Origin: Inhella inkyongensis
GTDB lineage: Bacteria > Pseudomonadota > Gammaproteobacteria > Burkholderiales > Burkholderiaceae_C
Direction: 5' to 3'
Length of the DNA stretch: 64,000 nt
Assembly (NCBI RefSeq): GCF_005952805.1
Contig: NZ_CP040709.1
Coordinates: 2,790,001-2,854,000 of the forward strand
This document shows, piece by piece, positions 55,694 through 64,000 of the stretch. How positions within the stretch are numbered: position 1 is the stretch's first letter; each line of letters opens with the position of its first letter. The notes beneath the pieces are model-generated. The model ran no database searches. It saw only the letters and a program-made list of their open reading frames with translations, and was not told the DNA's origin. Both the position numbers and the translations under genes were made by a program.

Positions 55694-58005
55694 CAGAAGG
55701 AGGTCCCGATCTGGAATTGGAAGCGTTCGATTCTATCGATAGGTTTGGAGCGCAAGGGCTTGCCCCAGCTCAAGCGCAGGGGACCGACCGGTGAGATCCA
55801 GGACAGGCCGATACCGGCCGAAGCACGCAGGGAATCCACATTGACCGGTTCGTACTTGCTATCGGTATTCCACACGTTGCCGGCATCGGCGAAGGCGAAC
55901 AAGCGGAAGGTTCGATCCTTGCCTGCGCCAGGAACCGGAATGTAGAGCTCGGTATTGAAGTTGATCTTCAAATTGCCGCCGCTGCGCGCGCCCGTGTTGT
56001 CGACCGGGCCCAGCGAGCCGCCCTCGAACACCCGCACCGAACCCAGGCCACCGCCGGTGAAGGTCTTGAACACCGGGAAGGTACGTCCGCTCAGACCTTG
56101 CCCGGCGCCCACCTCGCCGTTCACGAGCAGCGTGAACTTATTGCCCAGGGGGAAGAAGCGTTGGTACTGCAGATTCAGTCGCCCATAGCGCGCATCGCCC
56201 AAGGGGCTGAACTCCAGGTTCACGCGTTTGAGGCTACCGGCACTGGGGGACAACAGGTTGTCACGACTGTCATTGGCCCAGCCGATGGTCAGGGGCAATG
56301 CAGAACTGCTGCGCCCGAACTCACTGGCGTAGCGGAAGATGTTGTTGGGCACGCCCACGGTCTCGGTGATCTTGGTGCGCTCATAGCCCAGGCCGAAGAA
56401 GACCGTATCGAACTCAGCAATGGGAACGCCATAAGTCAGCCGCCCGCCTTGGGATGCGAACTCATAGACCTCGCCCAGATTGCTCAGCGGTTTGGAGGTG
56501 CGGTAGAACAGGTCGACCCGACGCGACACCCCGTCCTCATTCGAATAGGGATCACCCAAACCCAGCACGATGGCGCGGCCGACGCGCGAGGTGTTGAGTT
56601 CCACCTCCATGGAACGGCCTGAACCCAGGAAGTTGTCCTGACGCACAGAACCCGTCAGGGTCACCTTGGTCTGGCTGGAGTAACCCGCACCGAATGTGAT
56701 ATTGCCGGTGCTGCGCTCCTTGACGGTCAGCACCACGTCCACCTGGTCGGGGGCGCCGGGCACTTCCACGGTGTCGATTTCGACCGACTCGAAGTAACCC
56801 AGACGATCCACGCGGTCGCGCGAGGCTTTGATGCGCTGGCCGTCGTACCAGGCCCCTTCGAACTGGCGGAACTCGCGGCGAATCACTTCGTCGCGGGTCT
56901 TGTTATTGCCGGCCACTTGGATGCGCCGCACATAGGCGCGACGCTCGGGACTGGCCGCCAGGGTGATGGTCACCTGCCCGGTGGCGCGGTCGATGTCCTG
57001 CCGGGCATCCACGCGCGGGAAGGCATAACCGAAGCTGCCGTAGTAGTCGCTGAAGGCGCGCGTGGTGCGCGACACCAGCTCGCCCTGATAAGCCTCTCCA
57101 GGCTTAATGGCAATCAGCTGCTTGAAATTCTCTTCCTGGCCGAGCAGATCGCCTTCGAGCTTCACAGCCGCCACCGTGTAGGGCTGGCCTTCATTCACCG
57201 TGACTGCCACGGCGATGCTCTGCTTGTCGGGGGAGATCGTCACCTGGGTCGACTCGACCGCAAACTCCAGATAGCCCCGGTTCTGGTAGTGCGAACGCAG
57301 GGTCTCCAGATCGGCGTTGAGCTTGGCGCGCGAATAGCGGTCCGTCTTGGTGTACCAACTCAACCAACCCGTTGCCGACTGCTCCAGCAGGCCCAGCAGC
57401 GTGGACTCGGAGAAAGCCTTGGTGCCCAGGATGCGAATCTCCGCAATCTTGGCGGGCTGCCCCTCCACCACCGAGAACGCCACGTTGACACGGTTGCGCT
57501 CGATGGGCGTGATGGTGGTGGTGACCTCGGCGCCGTAGAAGCTCTTGGTCAGGTACTGGCGCTTCAGTTCTTGCTCTGCGCGGTCGGCCAGGGCACGGTC
57601 AAAAGGGCGGCCCTCGCCGATGCCCACATCCTTGAGCGACTTGGTCAGGGCTTCGTTGTCGAACTCCTTCAAGCCCGTGAAGCTGACATTCGCAATGATG
57701 GGTCGCTCTTCGATGACGACGACCACCGCATCACCATCGATCTGGATGCGCACATCCTTGTACAGACCGGTGGCGAACAGGGCGCGCAGTGCCGCCACAC
57801 CCTTCTCATCGCTATAGGTGTCGCCAATGCGGAAAGGCAGGCTGGCAAAGATGGTGCCGGGGTCGGTGCGTTGCAGGCCTTCGATGCGAATGTCGCGCAG
57901 CTTGAAGGGTTCGACCGCCCACGCCGGTGCATGGATCGCACCACACAGCAACAGGGTCAGCAGGGACGAGTGAATGCGCGAGCGCGAGCGTTCGAAGGCG
58001 GCCAT
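55693..58005 (-). CDS. bamA: Outer-membrane assembly factor BamA
   Basis: 770 residues. A signal peptide ends near APAWA, five POTRA domains span about 30-435 (FKLRDIRIEGLQRTDPGTIF opens the first), and a 16-strand barrel follows. GGGLGSVRVFEGGSLGP contains the VRGF-like loop-6 motif in the form VRVF. The C-terminus ends in phenylalanine (FQIGTSF), the usual beta-signal. rseP, normally the next upstream gene in this cluster, is absent; 150 non-coding bases separate it from dxr. Confidence 0.96.
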   Translation of the reverse strand: MAAFERSRSRIHSSLLTLLLCGAIHAPAWAVEPFKLRDIRIEGLQRTDPGTIFASLPFRIGDTYSDEKGVAALRALFATGLYKDVRIQIDGDAVVVVIEERPIIANVSFTGLKEFDNEALTKSLKDVGIGEGRPFDRALADRAEQELKRQYLTKSFYGAEVTTTITPIERNRVNVAFSVVEGQPAKIAEIRILGTKAFSESTLLGLLEQSATGWLSWYTKTDRYSRAKLNADLETLRSHYQNRGYLEFAVESTQVTISPDKQSIAVAVTVNEGQPYTVAAVKLEGDLLGQEENFKQLIAIKPGEAYQGELVSRTTRAFSDYYGSFGYAFPRVDARQDIDRATGQVTITLAASPERRAYVRRIQVAGNNKTRDEVIRREFRQFEGAWYDGQRIKASRDRVDRLGYFESVEIDTVEVPGAPDQVDVVLTVKERSTGNITFGAGYSSQTKVTLTGSVRQDNFLGSGRSMEVELNTSRVGRAIVLGLGDPYSNEDGVSRRVDLFYRTSKPLSNLGEVYEFASQGGRLTYGVPIAEFDTVFFGLGYERTKITETVGVPNNIFRYASEFGRSSSALPLTIGWANDSRDNLLSPSAGSLKRVNLEFSPLGDARYGRLNLQYQRFFPLGNKFTLLVNGEVGAGQGLSGRTFPVFKTFTGGGLGSVRVFEGGSLGPVDNTGARSGGNLKINFNTELYIPVPGAGKDRTFRLFAFADAGNVWNTDSKYEPVNVDSLRASAGIGLSWISPVGPLRLSWGKPLRSKPIDRIERFQFQIGTSF

Positions 58006-58155
58006 GCAGGAAAGAGAGTGAGATCCGGTAGGAGGGTTGAGCGGCTTGGGCCACTCAAGGCAAGGGGGTCGGTTTGAGGTGACCCGCAGCGCCTCGTAGC
58101 AAGGCGCCCGCGCAACCCTCGAGAACTGTGCGGTTCATGATAACCGAGGGCCTGC

Positions 58156-59352
58156 TCAGCCCCGGGCGATCACGGCCTGGGCCTGGCGACGCGCGCGCGC
58201 GTCCAGGGCCAGCAGGCCTTCCACGCTGGCCACCTCGTCGGCAGCGGGCTGCACAGACTCCAGGCAGGCCGCCACCGTGGCGGCGATGCCCGTGAAGCGC
58301 AGGCCGCCAGCCAGGAAGGCGGCGACCGCCACCTCATTGGCCGCATTCAACACTGCCGTGCTGCCTTCGGGGCCCCGCAGAGCCTGCCAAGCCAAGTCCA
58401 GCGCCGGGAAGCGCCGCAGATCTGGGGCCTCGAACTGCAGGGCCGGCACATTGAGCAGATTGAGTGCTGCAGCGCCCGACTCCACCCGCTCCGGGAAGGA
58501 GAGTGCGTAGGCAATGGGCACGCGCATATCGGGCGTTCCGAGTTGGGCCAACACGGAGTTGTCGCGGCACACCACCATTGAATGGATGATGCTTTGCGGG
58601 TGAATCAGCACCTGGATCTTGTCCGGCGGCAAAGCGAACAACCAGCGCGCCTCGATCACTTCCAGGCCCTTGTTCATCATGGTGGCGGAGTCCACCGAAA
58701 TCTTGCGCCCCATCACCCAGTTGGGATGGGCGCAGGCCTCATCGGGCGTCACGGCATGCAGACTGTCCGGATCACGCTGCCGGAAAGGCCCTCCTGAGGC
58801 CGTCAGCACGATGTGATCAATGACCTGGGGCCAGCGCGCACGCGCCTCTGGCAAGCACTGGAAGATGGCCGAGTGCTCTGAATCCACCGGCAGCAAGGTC
58901 GCGCCGCCCTGCTCCACAGCCTGCATGAAGAAGGCACCGCCCACCACCAGGGCTTCCTTATTGGCCAACATCAGGCGCTTGCCAGCCCGCGCTGCTGCAA
59001 GGCAGGGGCCGAGCCCCGCGGCACCCACGATGGCCGCCATCACCGCATCCACCTCGGGGTGGCCAGCCAATTGCTCCAGCGCCTGGGCGCCTACCAGCAC
59101 TTCGGTGGCCAGTCCGGCGGCTCGCAGCCTCCCCTGCAGAGCCTGCGCGGCATCGGCTTCGGGCAGGCAAGCCCAGCGCGGCCGATGGGCCACGCACTGC
59201 TCGAACAACACATCGGCGCGGCTATGGGCGGAAAGCGCGACCACCTCGAACCGTTCGGGGTGGCGCGCCATCACGTCGAGAGTGTTGCCGCCGATGGACC
59301 CCGTGGAGCCCAGTACGCAGACCCGCAATCGGGTCAAAGATTTTTCAGACAT
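58156..59352 (-). CDS. dxr: 1-deoxy-D-xylulose 5-phosphate reductoisomerase
   Basis: Second step of the MEP isoprenoid pathway. 398 residues. NADPH-binding CVLGSTGSIGGNTLDV at the N-terminus, LANKEALVVGG near residue 130, SEHSAIFQ with the metal-binding residues, TASGGPFR, HPNWVMGRKISVDSATMMNKGLE, then the C-terminal helical domain. Twenty-one bases after cdsA. Confidence 0.97.
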   Translation of the reverse strand: MSEKSLTRLRVCVLGSTGSIGGNTLDVMARHPERFEVVALSAHSRADVLFEQCVAHRPRWACLPEADAAQALQGRLRAAGLATEVLVGAQALEQLAGHPEVDAVMAAIVGAAGLGPCLAAARAGKRLMLANKEALVVGGAFFMQAVEQGGATLLPVDSEHSAIFQCLPEARARWPQVIDHIVLTASGGPFRQRDPDSLHAVTPDEACAHPNWVMGRKISVDSATMMNKGLEVIEARWLFALPPDKIQVLIHPQSIIHSMVVCRDNSVLAQLGTPDMRVPIAYALSFPERVESGAAALNLLNVPALQFEAPDLRRFPALDLAWQALRGPEGSTAVLNAANEVAVAAFLAGGLRFTGIAATVAACLESVQPAADEVASVEGLLALDARARRQAQAVIARG

Positions 59353-59373
59353 AGAACCCCTGCGGGCTGGGCT

Positions 59374-60201
59374 TCAAATCAGGGCAAGTGCCACAGGCAA
59401 AACCGGCAAGAGCGCATCGATGCGATCCAGCACACCGCCATGCCCGGGCAGCAATTGACTGCTGTCTTTGGCACCTGCGGCCCGCTTGACCAAGGACTCG
59501 AACAGGTCACCGACCACGCTCAAGGCTGTGAGCACCAGCAGGGCCAGCCCCGCCCCCAGCCAACCCAGCCGCTGATTCAAAAGTCCGTAAAGACTCGGGC
59601 CATCGACCCAGGGCTGGACGTCGATCCACTGGCTCCAGAACACCGCCACGATGGCAACGCCCACCATGCCGCTCCACACGCCTTCCCAGCTCTTGCCGGG
59701 GCTGATGGCGGGCGCCAGCTTGCGCCGGCCCATGGCCCGCCCCCCGAAATAGGCAAAGACATCGGCCGCCCATACCAAGCACATCACCGAGAGCAGGGCG
59801 TTCAGTCCCAGGGACTTCCAAGTCACCAAGGCCAACCCGGCCGGCAACAGCAGCAAAGGCCCGACAACCAGGCGAAGCGACTGCGGCAAACGCGACCAAC
59901 CGGGCGCCGCTCCCCGCAAGGCCCAAGCTCCGCCCATTACCCAAATTGGCAAAACCAATTGCCAAAACGCTTGGGGGATGACGGGCAGCGCCCAGACAGC
60001 ACCCGCATTCACGCCGAGCACCACGGCGCCCAGCGCAATCGCCCGCCCCTGCTGCCAACCGTTGAGCCGCGCCCACTCCCAGCCCGCCAAGCTGACCGTG
60101 AGTGCCGCGAAGAGCGCAAAGGGCCAAGCCTGTGCAGAGCCCAGCACCGCCGCCAGCAGCGCCAACAGCACCACAGCGGTGATGACGCGCTGCTTCAGCA
60201 T
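59374..60201 (-). CDS. cdsA: Phosphatidate cytidylyltransferase
   Basis: Makes CDP-diacylglycerol for phospholipid synthesis. 275 residues, strongly hydrophobic with about seven to eight helices. The CDP-alcohol motif lies at the C-terminus: ESLVKRAAGAKDSSQLLPGHGGVLDRIDAL. The start overlaps uppS by seven bases. Confidence 0.96.
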   Translation of the reverse strand: MLKQRVITAVVLLALLAAVLGSAQAWPFALFAALTVSLAGWEWARLNGWQQGRAIALGAVVLGVNAGAVWALPVIPQAFWQLVLPIWVMGGAWALRGAAPGWSRLPQSLRLVVGPLLLLPAGLALVTWKSLGLNALLSVMCLVWAADVFAYFGGRAMGRRKLAPAISPGKSWEGVWSGMVGVAIVAVFWSQWIDVQPWVDGPSLYGLLNQRLGWLGAGLALLVLTALSVVGDLFESLVKRAAGAKDSSQLLPGHGGVLDRIDALLPVLPVALALI

Positions 60202-60935
60202 GCGCTCACCGCGCCGGCAGCCTTGACGCCGCCAAAGCGCCGGTCACGCTCCTGAAACGCGGCAATCGCGCGGTCCAGGTCTGCCTCGGAGAAATCGGGC
60301 CAGAGGCAATCAGAAAAGACAAACTCGGTGTAAGCGACCTGCCAAAGCAAGAAATTGCTGATCCGCACTTCACCGCCGGTGCGGATGAAGAGATCCGGAT
60401 CAGGGGCGTGGCGCATGGCCATGAATTCGCCCAGCCGAGCCTCATTCAATTCCTGCGCCGGCACGCCCGCCTCGATGGCTTTGCGACAAGCCTGCACGAT
60501 GTCCCACCGCCCGCCGTAATTGAAGGCCACGTTCAGGATCAAGCGCTGGTTGTGCGCAGTGGCCTGCTCGGCCTCGTTCCAGGCCTTGCGGAGCTTCTCG
60601 GGGACCGCTTCGCGGTCTCCGATGATCCGAATCTGGACGCCCATGGCGCCCATGCGGGCCAAGTACCGGCTGACGGCAGCCAGTACCAGCCCCATCAGCC
60701 CGCTGACCTCATCCGAAGGCCGCTTCCAGTTCTCTGAAGAGAAAGCGAACACGGTCAGCTGTTCGACCTGTCGATCGATGCAGGCCTGAACAACACGGAC
60801 CAAGGCGTCGACGCCCGCCTTATGCCCAAAGAACCGCGGCAAGAACCGCTTTTTGGCCCAGCGGCCATTGCCATCCATGACGATGGCGATATGGCGCGGC
60901 GGAGCGACCTGGGTATCCGTCATCTCGAACGTCAA
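60195..60935 (-). CDS. uppS: Undecaprenyl diphosphate synthase
   Basis: cis-prenyltransferase that makes the C55 lipid carrier. 246 residues. [15 protein letters not shown] opens the catalytic P-loop, [13 protein letters not shown] follows, and [15 protein letters not shown] and [21 protein letters not shown] are the later conserved blocks. Overlaps frr by four bases. Confidence 0.97.
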   Translation of the reverse strand: MTFEMTDTQVAPPRHIAIVMDGNGRWAKKRFLPRFFGHKAGVDALVRVVQACIDRQVEQLTVFAFSSENWKRPSDEVSGLMGLVLAAVSRYLARMGAMGVQIRIIGDREAVPEKLRKAWNEAEQATAHNQRLILNVAFNYGGRWDIVQACRKAIEAGVPAQELNEARLGEFMAMRHAPDPDLFIRTGGEVRISNFLLWQVAYTEFVFSDCLWPDFSEADLDRAIAAFQERDRRFGGVKAAGAVSAC

Positions 60936-61492
60936 ACCGCCAGGATCTCGGCTTCCTTGGCCGCGAGCAGCTTGTCGATCTCGGCCACGGTCTTGTCGGT
61001 GAGCTTTTGCAGCTCATCCAGCGAGCGACGTTCCTCGTCCTCGGTGATGGCCTTGTCCTTGAGGAGGCGCTTCGCATGCTCGTTGGCGTCGCGGCGCACA
61101 TTGCGCACCGCTACCTTGGCGTCTTCGCCAGCCCCCTTGGTAACCTTGACCAGGTCACGACGACGCTCTTCCGACAGCGGCGGCATGGGCACGCGGATCA
61201 GTTCACCTTGAGCACTGGGATTCAAGCCCAGATCGGACTCACGGATGGCCTTTTCGACCTTGGCCGCCATGGGCTTTTCCCAGACCTGCACGCTGATAGT
61301 GCGGGCATCCAGCAGGCTCACATTGGCCACTTGGCTGATGGGCACCATAGAGCCGTAGTACTCCACATGCACCTGGTCGAGGATGCCGGGATGGGCGCGA
61401 CCGGTACGGATCTTTTGCAACTCGGTCTTGAAGGACTCGATGGACTTGGCCATCTTGGCCTCGGCCGTCTTCTTGATGTCAGCGATGCTCAT
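60932..61492 (-). CDS. frr: Ribosome recycling factor
   Basis: 186 residues, exact family length. Begins with a helix ([31 protein letters not shown]), then domain II with [31 protein letters not shown], and ends with the long helices ([22 protein letters not shown]). Splits post-termination ribosomes with EF-G. Nineteen bases after pyrH. Confidence 0.98.
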   Translation of the reverse strand: MSIADIKKTAEAKMAKSIESFKTELQKIRTGRAHPGILDQVHVEYYGSMVPISQVANVSLLDARTISVQVWEKPMAAKVEKAIRESDLGLNPSAQGELIRVPMPPLSEERRRDLVKVTKGAGEDAKVAVRNVRRDANEHAKRLLKDKAITEDEERRSLDELQKLTDKTVAEIDKLLAAKEAEILAV

Positions 61493-61511
61493 AGGAATGT
61501 TCGTCGGGAAA

Positions 61512-62222
61512 TCAAACGTGAACCAGGGTGCCTTCGTCGTGGCCCATGACCACGGCCTTCAAGGCGCCAGGCTTGAAAATGCTGAAGACGCGAATCGGAA
61601 GCTTTTGGTCACGGCACAGCGCGAAGGCGGTCGCGTCCAGCACCTGCAGATTCTTGGTGATGGCTTCGTCAAAGCTCAGGCGCGAATAACGGGTGGCGCT
61701 CGGGTCCTTCTTCGGGTCGGCGGTGTAGACGCCATCGACCTTGGTGGCCTTGAGCACGATCTCTGCACCAATCTCAGCACCGCGCAGCGCGGCCGCCGTA
61801 TCGGTGGTGAAGAAAGGGTTGCCAGTGCCGGCACCGAAGATCACCACCTTGCCCTCTTCCAGGTATTGCAGGGCCTTGGGGCGCACATAGGGCTCGACCA
61901 CCTGCTCAATGCCAATGGCTGACATGACGCGCGCCGTCATGCCTTCCTGGCGCATGGTGTCAGCCAGGGCCAGGGCGTTCATCACGGTGGCCAGCATGCC
62001 CATGTAGTCGGCCGTTGCGCGGTCCATGCCGACCGACCCGCCGGCGACGCCGCGAAAGATGTTGCCGCCGCCAATCACCACGGCCACTTCCACACCCAGC
62101 TGCGTGACTTCCTGGATCTCGCGCACGATGCGCACGATGGTTGCGCGATTGATGCCAAAGGCGTCGTCGCCCATCAGGGCTTCACCAGAGAGCTTGAGCA
62201 GGATGCGTTTATGAGCGGGCAT
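61512..62222 (-). CDS. pyrH: UMP kinase
   Basis: 236 residues, amino-acid-kinase fold. [13 protein letters not shown] at the N-terminus, [44 protein letters not shown] (nucleotide site) and [17 protein letters not shown]. Hexameric enzyme that phosphorylates UMP. A perfect hairpin separates it from tsf, so it may have separate transcription. Confidence 0.98.
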   Translation of the reverse strand: MPAHKRILLKLSGEALMGDDAFGINRATIVRIVREIQEVTQLGVEVAVVIGGGNIFRGVAGGSVGMDRATADYMGMLATVMNALALADTMRQEGMTARVMSAIGIEQVVEPYVRPKALQYLEEGKVVIFGAGTGNPFFTTDTAAALRGAEIGAEIVLKATKVDGVYTADPKKDPSATRYSRLSFDEAITKNLQVLDATAFALCRDQKLPIRVFSIFKPGALKAVVMGHDEGTLVHV

Positions 62223-62256
62223 GGGCAGGTCTTTGAGTGAGGGCTTTTACCAGTGT

Positions 62257-62280
62257 AAAGGGCGCCCGGAGGCGCCCTTT
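62257..62280 (-). terminator. Perfect 10-bp hairpin between tsf and pyrH
   Basis: AAAGGGCGCC and its exact complement around a four-base loop, 21 bases after the tsf stop. On the minus strand the T-run is short (TTT then ACAC); on the plus strand TTTTATT follows. It probably reduces read-through from rpsB-tsf into pyrH. Confidence 0.7.
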
Positions 62281-62300
62281 TATTGCGGGGTCAGAACGAC

Positions 62301-63197
62301 TTACTGGCCCTTGGCGGCGGCCACTTGGGCGGCCACTTCGGCGGCGAAGTCGTCCACCTTCTTCTCAATGCCTTCGCCCACCACGTACAGAGTGAAGGCC
62401 TTCACAGCGGTGCTCTTGTCCTTGAGCATCGCGGCAACCGACTGCTTGCCATCAGGAGCCTTGACGAAAACTTGGTCCAGCAGACTGATTTCCTTCAGGT
62501 ACTTGGCCACCGCACCGTCGACCATCTTGGTCTGGAACTCTGCCGCCTTGCCCGACTCAGCAGCCTTTTCGGCGGCGATCTTGCGCTCTTTCTCGATCAG
62601 CTCGGCCGGCACATCGGCCGACGACAGGGCCACGGGCTTCATCGCGGCCACATGCATGGCGACATCCTTGGCGGCAACCTCATCGCCGTCGAAGGAGACC
62701 ATCACACCGATGCGGGTGCCGTGCAGGTAATGGGCCAGCTTGCCGCCAGCGGCATAACGCTGGAAGCGGCGAATGGTCATGTTCTCGCCGATCTTGCCGA
62801 TCAGACCCTTGCGCACATCTTCCACCGTGGGGCCGAAGCCCTCCTGGCTCAGCGGCAGCGCCGACAGGGCGGCCACATCGGCAGGGTTGCTGTCGACGAT
62901 CAGGTTCGCCAGGGCATTGGTGAAGGCCAGGAACGCGTCGTTCTTGCTGACGAAGTCGGTCTCGCAGTTGATTTCAACCAGCGCACCGACGTCGCCCTTC
63001 ACAGCGGCGGCGATCACGCCTTCGGCGGTCACGCGCGAGGCGGCCTTGCCTGCCTTGTTGCCCAGCTTGACGCGCAGGATCTCTTCCGCACGGGCCAGGT
63101 CACCCTCGGCCTCGGTCAAGGCCTTCTTGCATTCCATCATCGGGGCGTCGGTGCGGGCGCGCAGCTCGGCGACCATGCTTGCGGTGATAGCAGCCAT
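62301..63197 (-). CDS. tsf: Elongation factor Ts
   Basis: 298 residues from the ATG at 63197 ([19 protein letters not shown]); an adjacent ATG at 63200 adds one residue, and GGAGAG precedes both. The N-terminal UBA-like domain has [18 protein letters not shown], the core has [10 protein letters not shown], and the C-terminal module is present. Nucleotide exchange factor for EF-Tu. Confidence 0.98.
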   Translation of the reverse strand: MAAITASMVAELRARTDAPMMECKKALTEAEGDLARAEEILRVKLGNKAGKAASRVTAEGVIAAAVKGDVGALVEINCETDFVSKNDAFLAFTNALANLIVDSNPADVAALSALPLSQEGFGPTVEDVRKGLIGKIGENMTIRRFQRYAAGGKLAHYLHGTRIGVMVSFDGDEVAAKDVAMHVAAMKPVALSSADVPAELIEKERKIAAEKAAESGKAAEFQTKMVDGAVAKYLKEISLLDQVFVKAPDGKQSVAAMLKDKSTAVKAFTLYVVGEGIEKKVDDFAAEVAAQVAAAKGQ

Positions 63198-63224
63198 CAT
63201 TCTCTCCAGGGGATTTGCTTGGAA

Positions 63225-63247
63225 AAAGGGGGCCTATAGCCCCCTTT
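63225..63247 (-). terminator. Terminator/attenuator between rpsB and tsf
   Basis: A perfect 9-bp GC-rich stem (AAAGGGGGC with complement) with a five-base loop, followed on the minus strand by TTTTT. A classical intrinsic terminator shape. It lies 21 bases after the rpsB stop and ahead of tsf, so it probably attenuates rather than fully stops the operon. Confidence 0.8.
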
Positions 63248-63268
63248 GAATCGTGTGAGGGGAAAGGC

Positions 63269-64000
63269 TTAAGCGCCTTCGCTGACCTCGACGAACTCGT
63301 CACCGCTGGCCACGGCAGCGGCCAGTTCTTGGGTGGCGTTGGCACGGCCTTCGAGCACGGCGTCAGCCATGGCCTTGGCGTACAGCATGATGGCCTTGGC
63401 CGAGTCGTCGTTGCCAGGGATCACGTAGTCGATGCCCTCGGGCGAGTGGTTGGTGTCCACCACGGCGATCACGGGGATGCCCAGCTTCTTGGCTTCCGCC
63501 ACGGCGATCTTGTGGTAGCCGACGTCGATCACGAACAGGGCGTCGGGCAGACCACCCATGTCCTGAATGCCGCCGATGTTCTTTTCCAGCTTGGCGATAT
63601 CACGATCGAACATCAAGGCTTCTTTCTTGATCTTCGGCTCAGTACCGGCATCCTTGCTGGCCTGCATGTCCTTGAGCTTTTTCAGCGAACCCTTGACGGT
63701 CTTGAAGTTGGTCAGCATGCCGCCGAGCCAACGCTGCTCGACGAAGGGCATGCCGGCGCGCTGGGCTTCCATGGCGACGATGTCACGGGCCTGGCGCTTG
63801 GTGCCGACGAACAGGATGTTGCCGCGCTTGGCCGACAACTGGCGCACGAACTTCAGGGCTTCCTGGAAGGCCGGCAGGCTCTTTTCCAGGTTGATGATGT
63901 GAATCTTGTTGCGATGGCCGTAGATGAAGGGGGCCATCTTGGGGTTCCAGAAGCGGGTCTGGTGTCCAAAGTGGACGCCGGCTTCCAGCATTTCACGCAT
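63269..64000 (-). CDS. rpsB: 30S ribosomal protein S2, first few residues outside window
   Basis: 243 residues visible, beginning [23 protein letters not shown]2 proteins of this group usually start about four residues earlier (MSVTMREML-type), so the true start is probably just beyond position 64000. The motifs [30 protein letters not shown] and [17 protein letters not shown] are present. Starts the rpsB-tsf-pyrH-frr series. Confidence 0.97.
   Translation of the reverse strand: MREMLEAGVHFGHQTRFWNPKMAPFIYGHRNKIHIINLEKSLPAFQEALKFVRQLSAKRGNILFVGTKRQARDIVAMEAQRAGMPFVEQRWLGGMLTNFKTVKGSLKKLKDMQASKDAGTEPKIKKEALMFDRDIAKLEKNIGGIQDMGGLPDALFVIDVGYHKIAVAEAKKLGIPVIAVVDTNHSPEGIDYVIPGNDDSAKAIMLYAKAMADAVLEGRANATQELAAAVASGDEFVEVSEGA

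Noticed and set aside
58006-58155. Remnant of rseP
   Set aside because: The 150 bases contain no HExxH, PDZ-like or membrane-coding stretch in any frame; no decayed copy is visible.

Overview
The window is chromosomal DNA from a GC-rich betaproteobacterium. The order Burkholderiales, probably close to the Roseateles/Rubrivivax/Inhella group, is the best guess. This rests on the dense coding, the classic housekeeping clusters and the family members present (ImuA/ImuB, YaeQ, NDH-2, Mfd-SerB). It is an inference from gene content and gene order; no rRNA is present. No CRISPR array, tRNA, transposase or prophage gene was seen. Only one gap exceeds 300 bases (31474-32186), and it is filled by a very large nested palindrome.

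Layout. 1-3986: mfd (5' end outside the window), serB and a small periplasmic binding-protein-like gene, joined by ATGA overlaps. 4067-6677: a LytS/LytTR-type two-component pair and a DUF2807 protein. 6681-7154: a YbaN-like membrane protein. 7222-11419: a tight five-gene run with three more paralogues of the binding-protein-like gene, an L-lactate-dehydrogenase-like flavoenzyme, and a GNAT acetyltransferase split in frame by a 276-bp structured palindromic element. 11426-15812: YaeQ, an unknown small protein and two large lipoproteins. 16029-21175: a MacA/MacB-like export system followed by an OmpR-type two-component system. 21172-28108 (minus strand): yafS-like methyltransferase, rnhA, an RND efflux pair, a NYN/cold-shock fusion protein and dcd. 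28125-30465: gloB and mltD. 30488-34423 (minus strand): a MAPEG protein, recR, the nested palindrome, ybaB and dnaX. 34529-39070: a family S46 exopeptidase, a zinc-ribbon membrane protein and ndh. 39074-42584 (minus strand): a BaiN-like flavoprotein and imuB/imuA behind a LexA-type SOS box. 42756-45867 (minus strand): dnaB, rplI, rpsR, priB, rpsF. 46018-50357: ppsA, divergent ppsR, and pip. 50359-64000 (minus strand): the cell-envelope and translation superoperon read from rpsB through tsf, pyrH, frr, uppS, cdsA, dxr, bamA, skp, lpxD, fabZ, lpxA, lpxB, rnhB to a TrmH-family methyltransferase.

How the genes work together. The right end couples ribosome and elongation factor synthesis to isoprenoid and undecaprenyl carrier supply, phospholipid synthesis, outer-membrane protein assembly and lipid A synthesis. 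The middle holds DNA replication and repair functions (dnaB, priB, dnaX, recR, ybaB, imuAB, rnhA, rnhB, mfd). The left end is accessory: it has the four paralogous periplasmic proteins with no transporter nearby, two sensor/regulator pairs and surface lipoproteins.

Most notable observations: (1) a 276-bp multi-stem palindromic element, inserted in frame in the GNAT gene with target-site-like repeats; (2) a roughly 680-bp nested palindrome that splits the conserved dnaX-ybaB-recR cluster; (3) four divergent paralogues of a two-cysteine periplasmic protein within 8 kb; (4) absence of rseP from its usual place between dxr and bamA; (5) priB, whose only well-placed start appears to be a CTG behind a perfect Shine-Dalgarno sequence.
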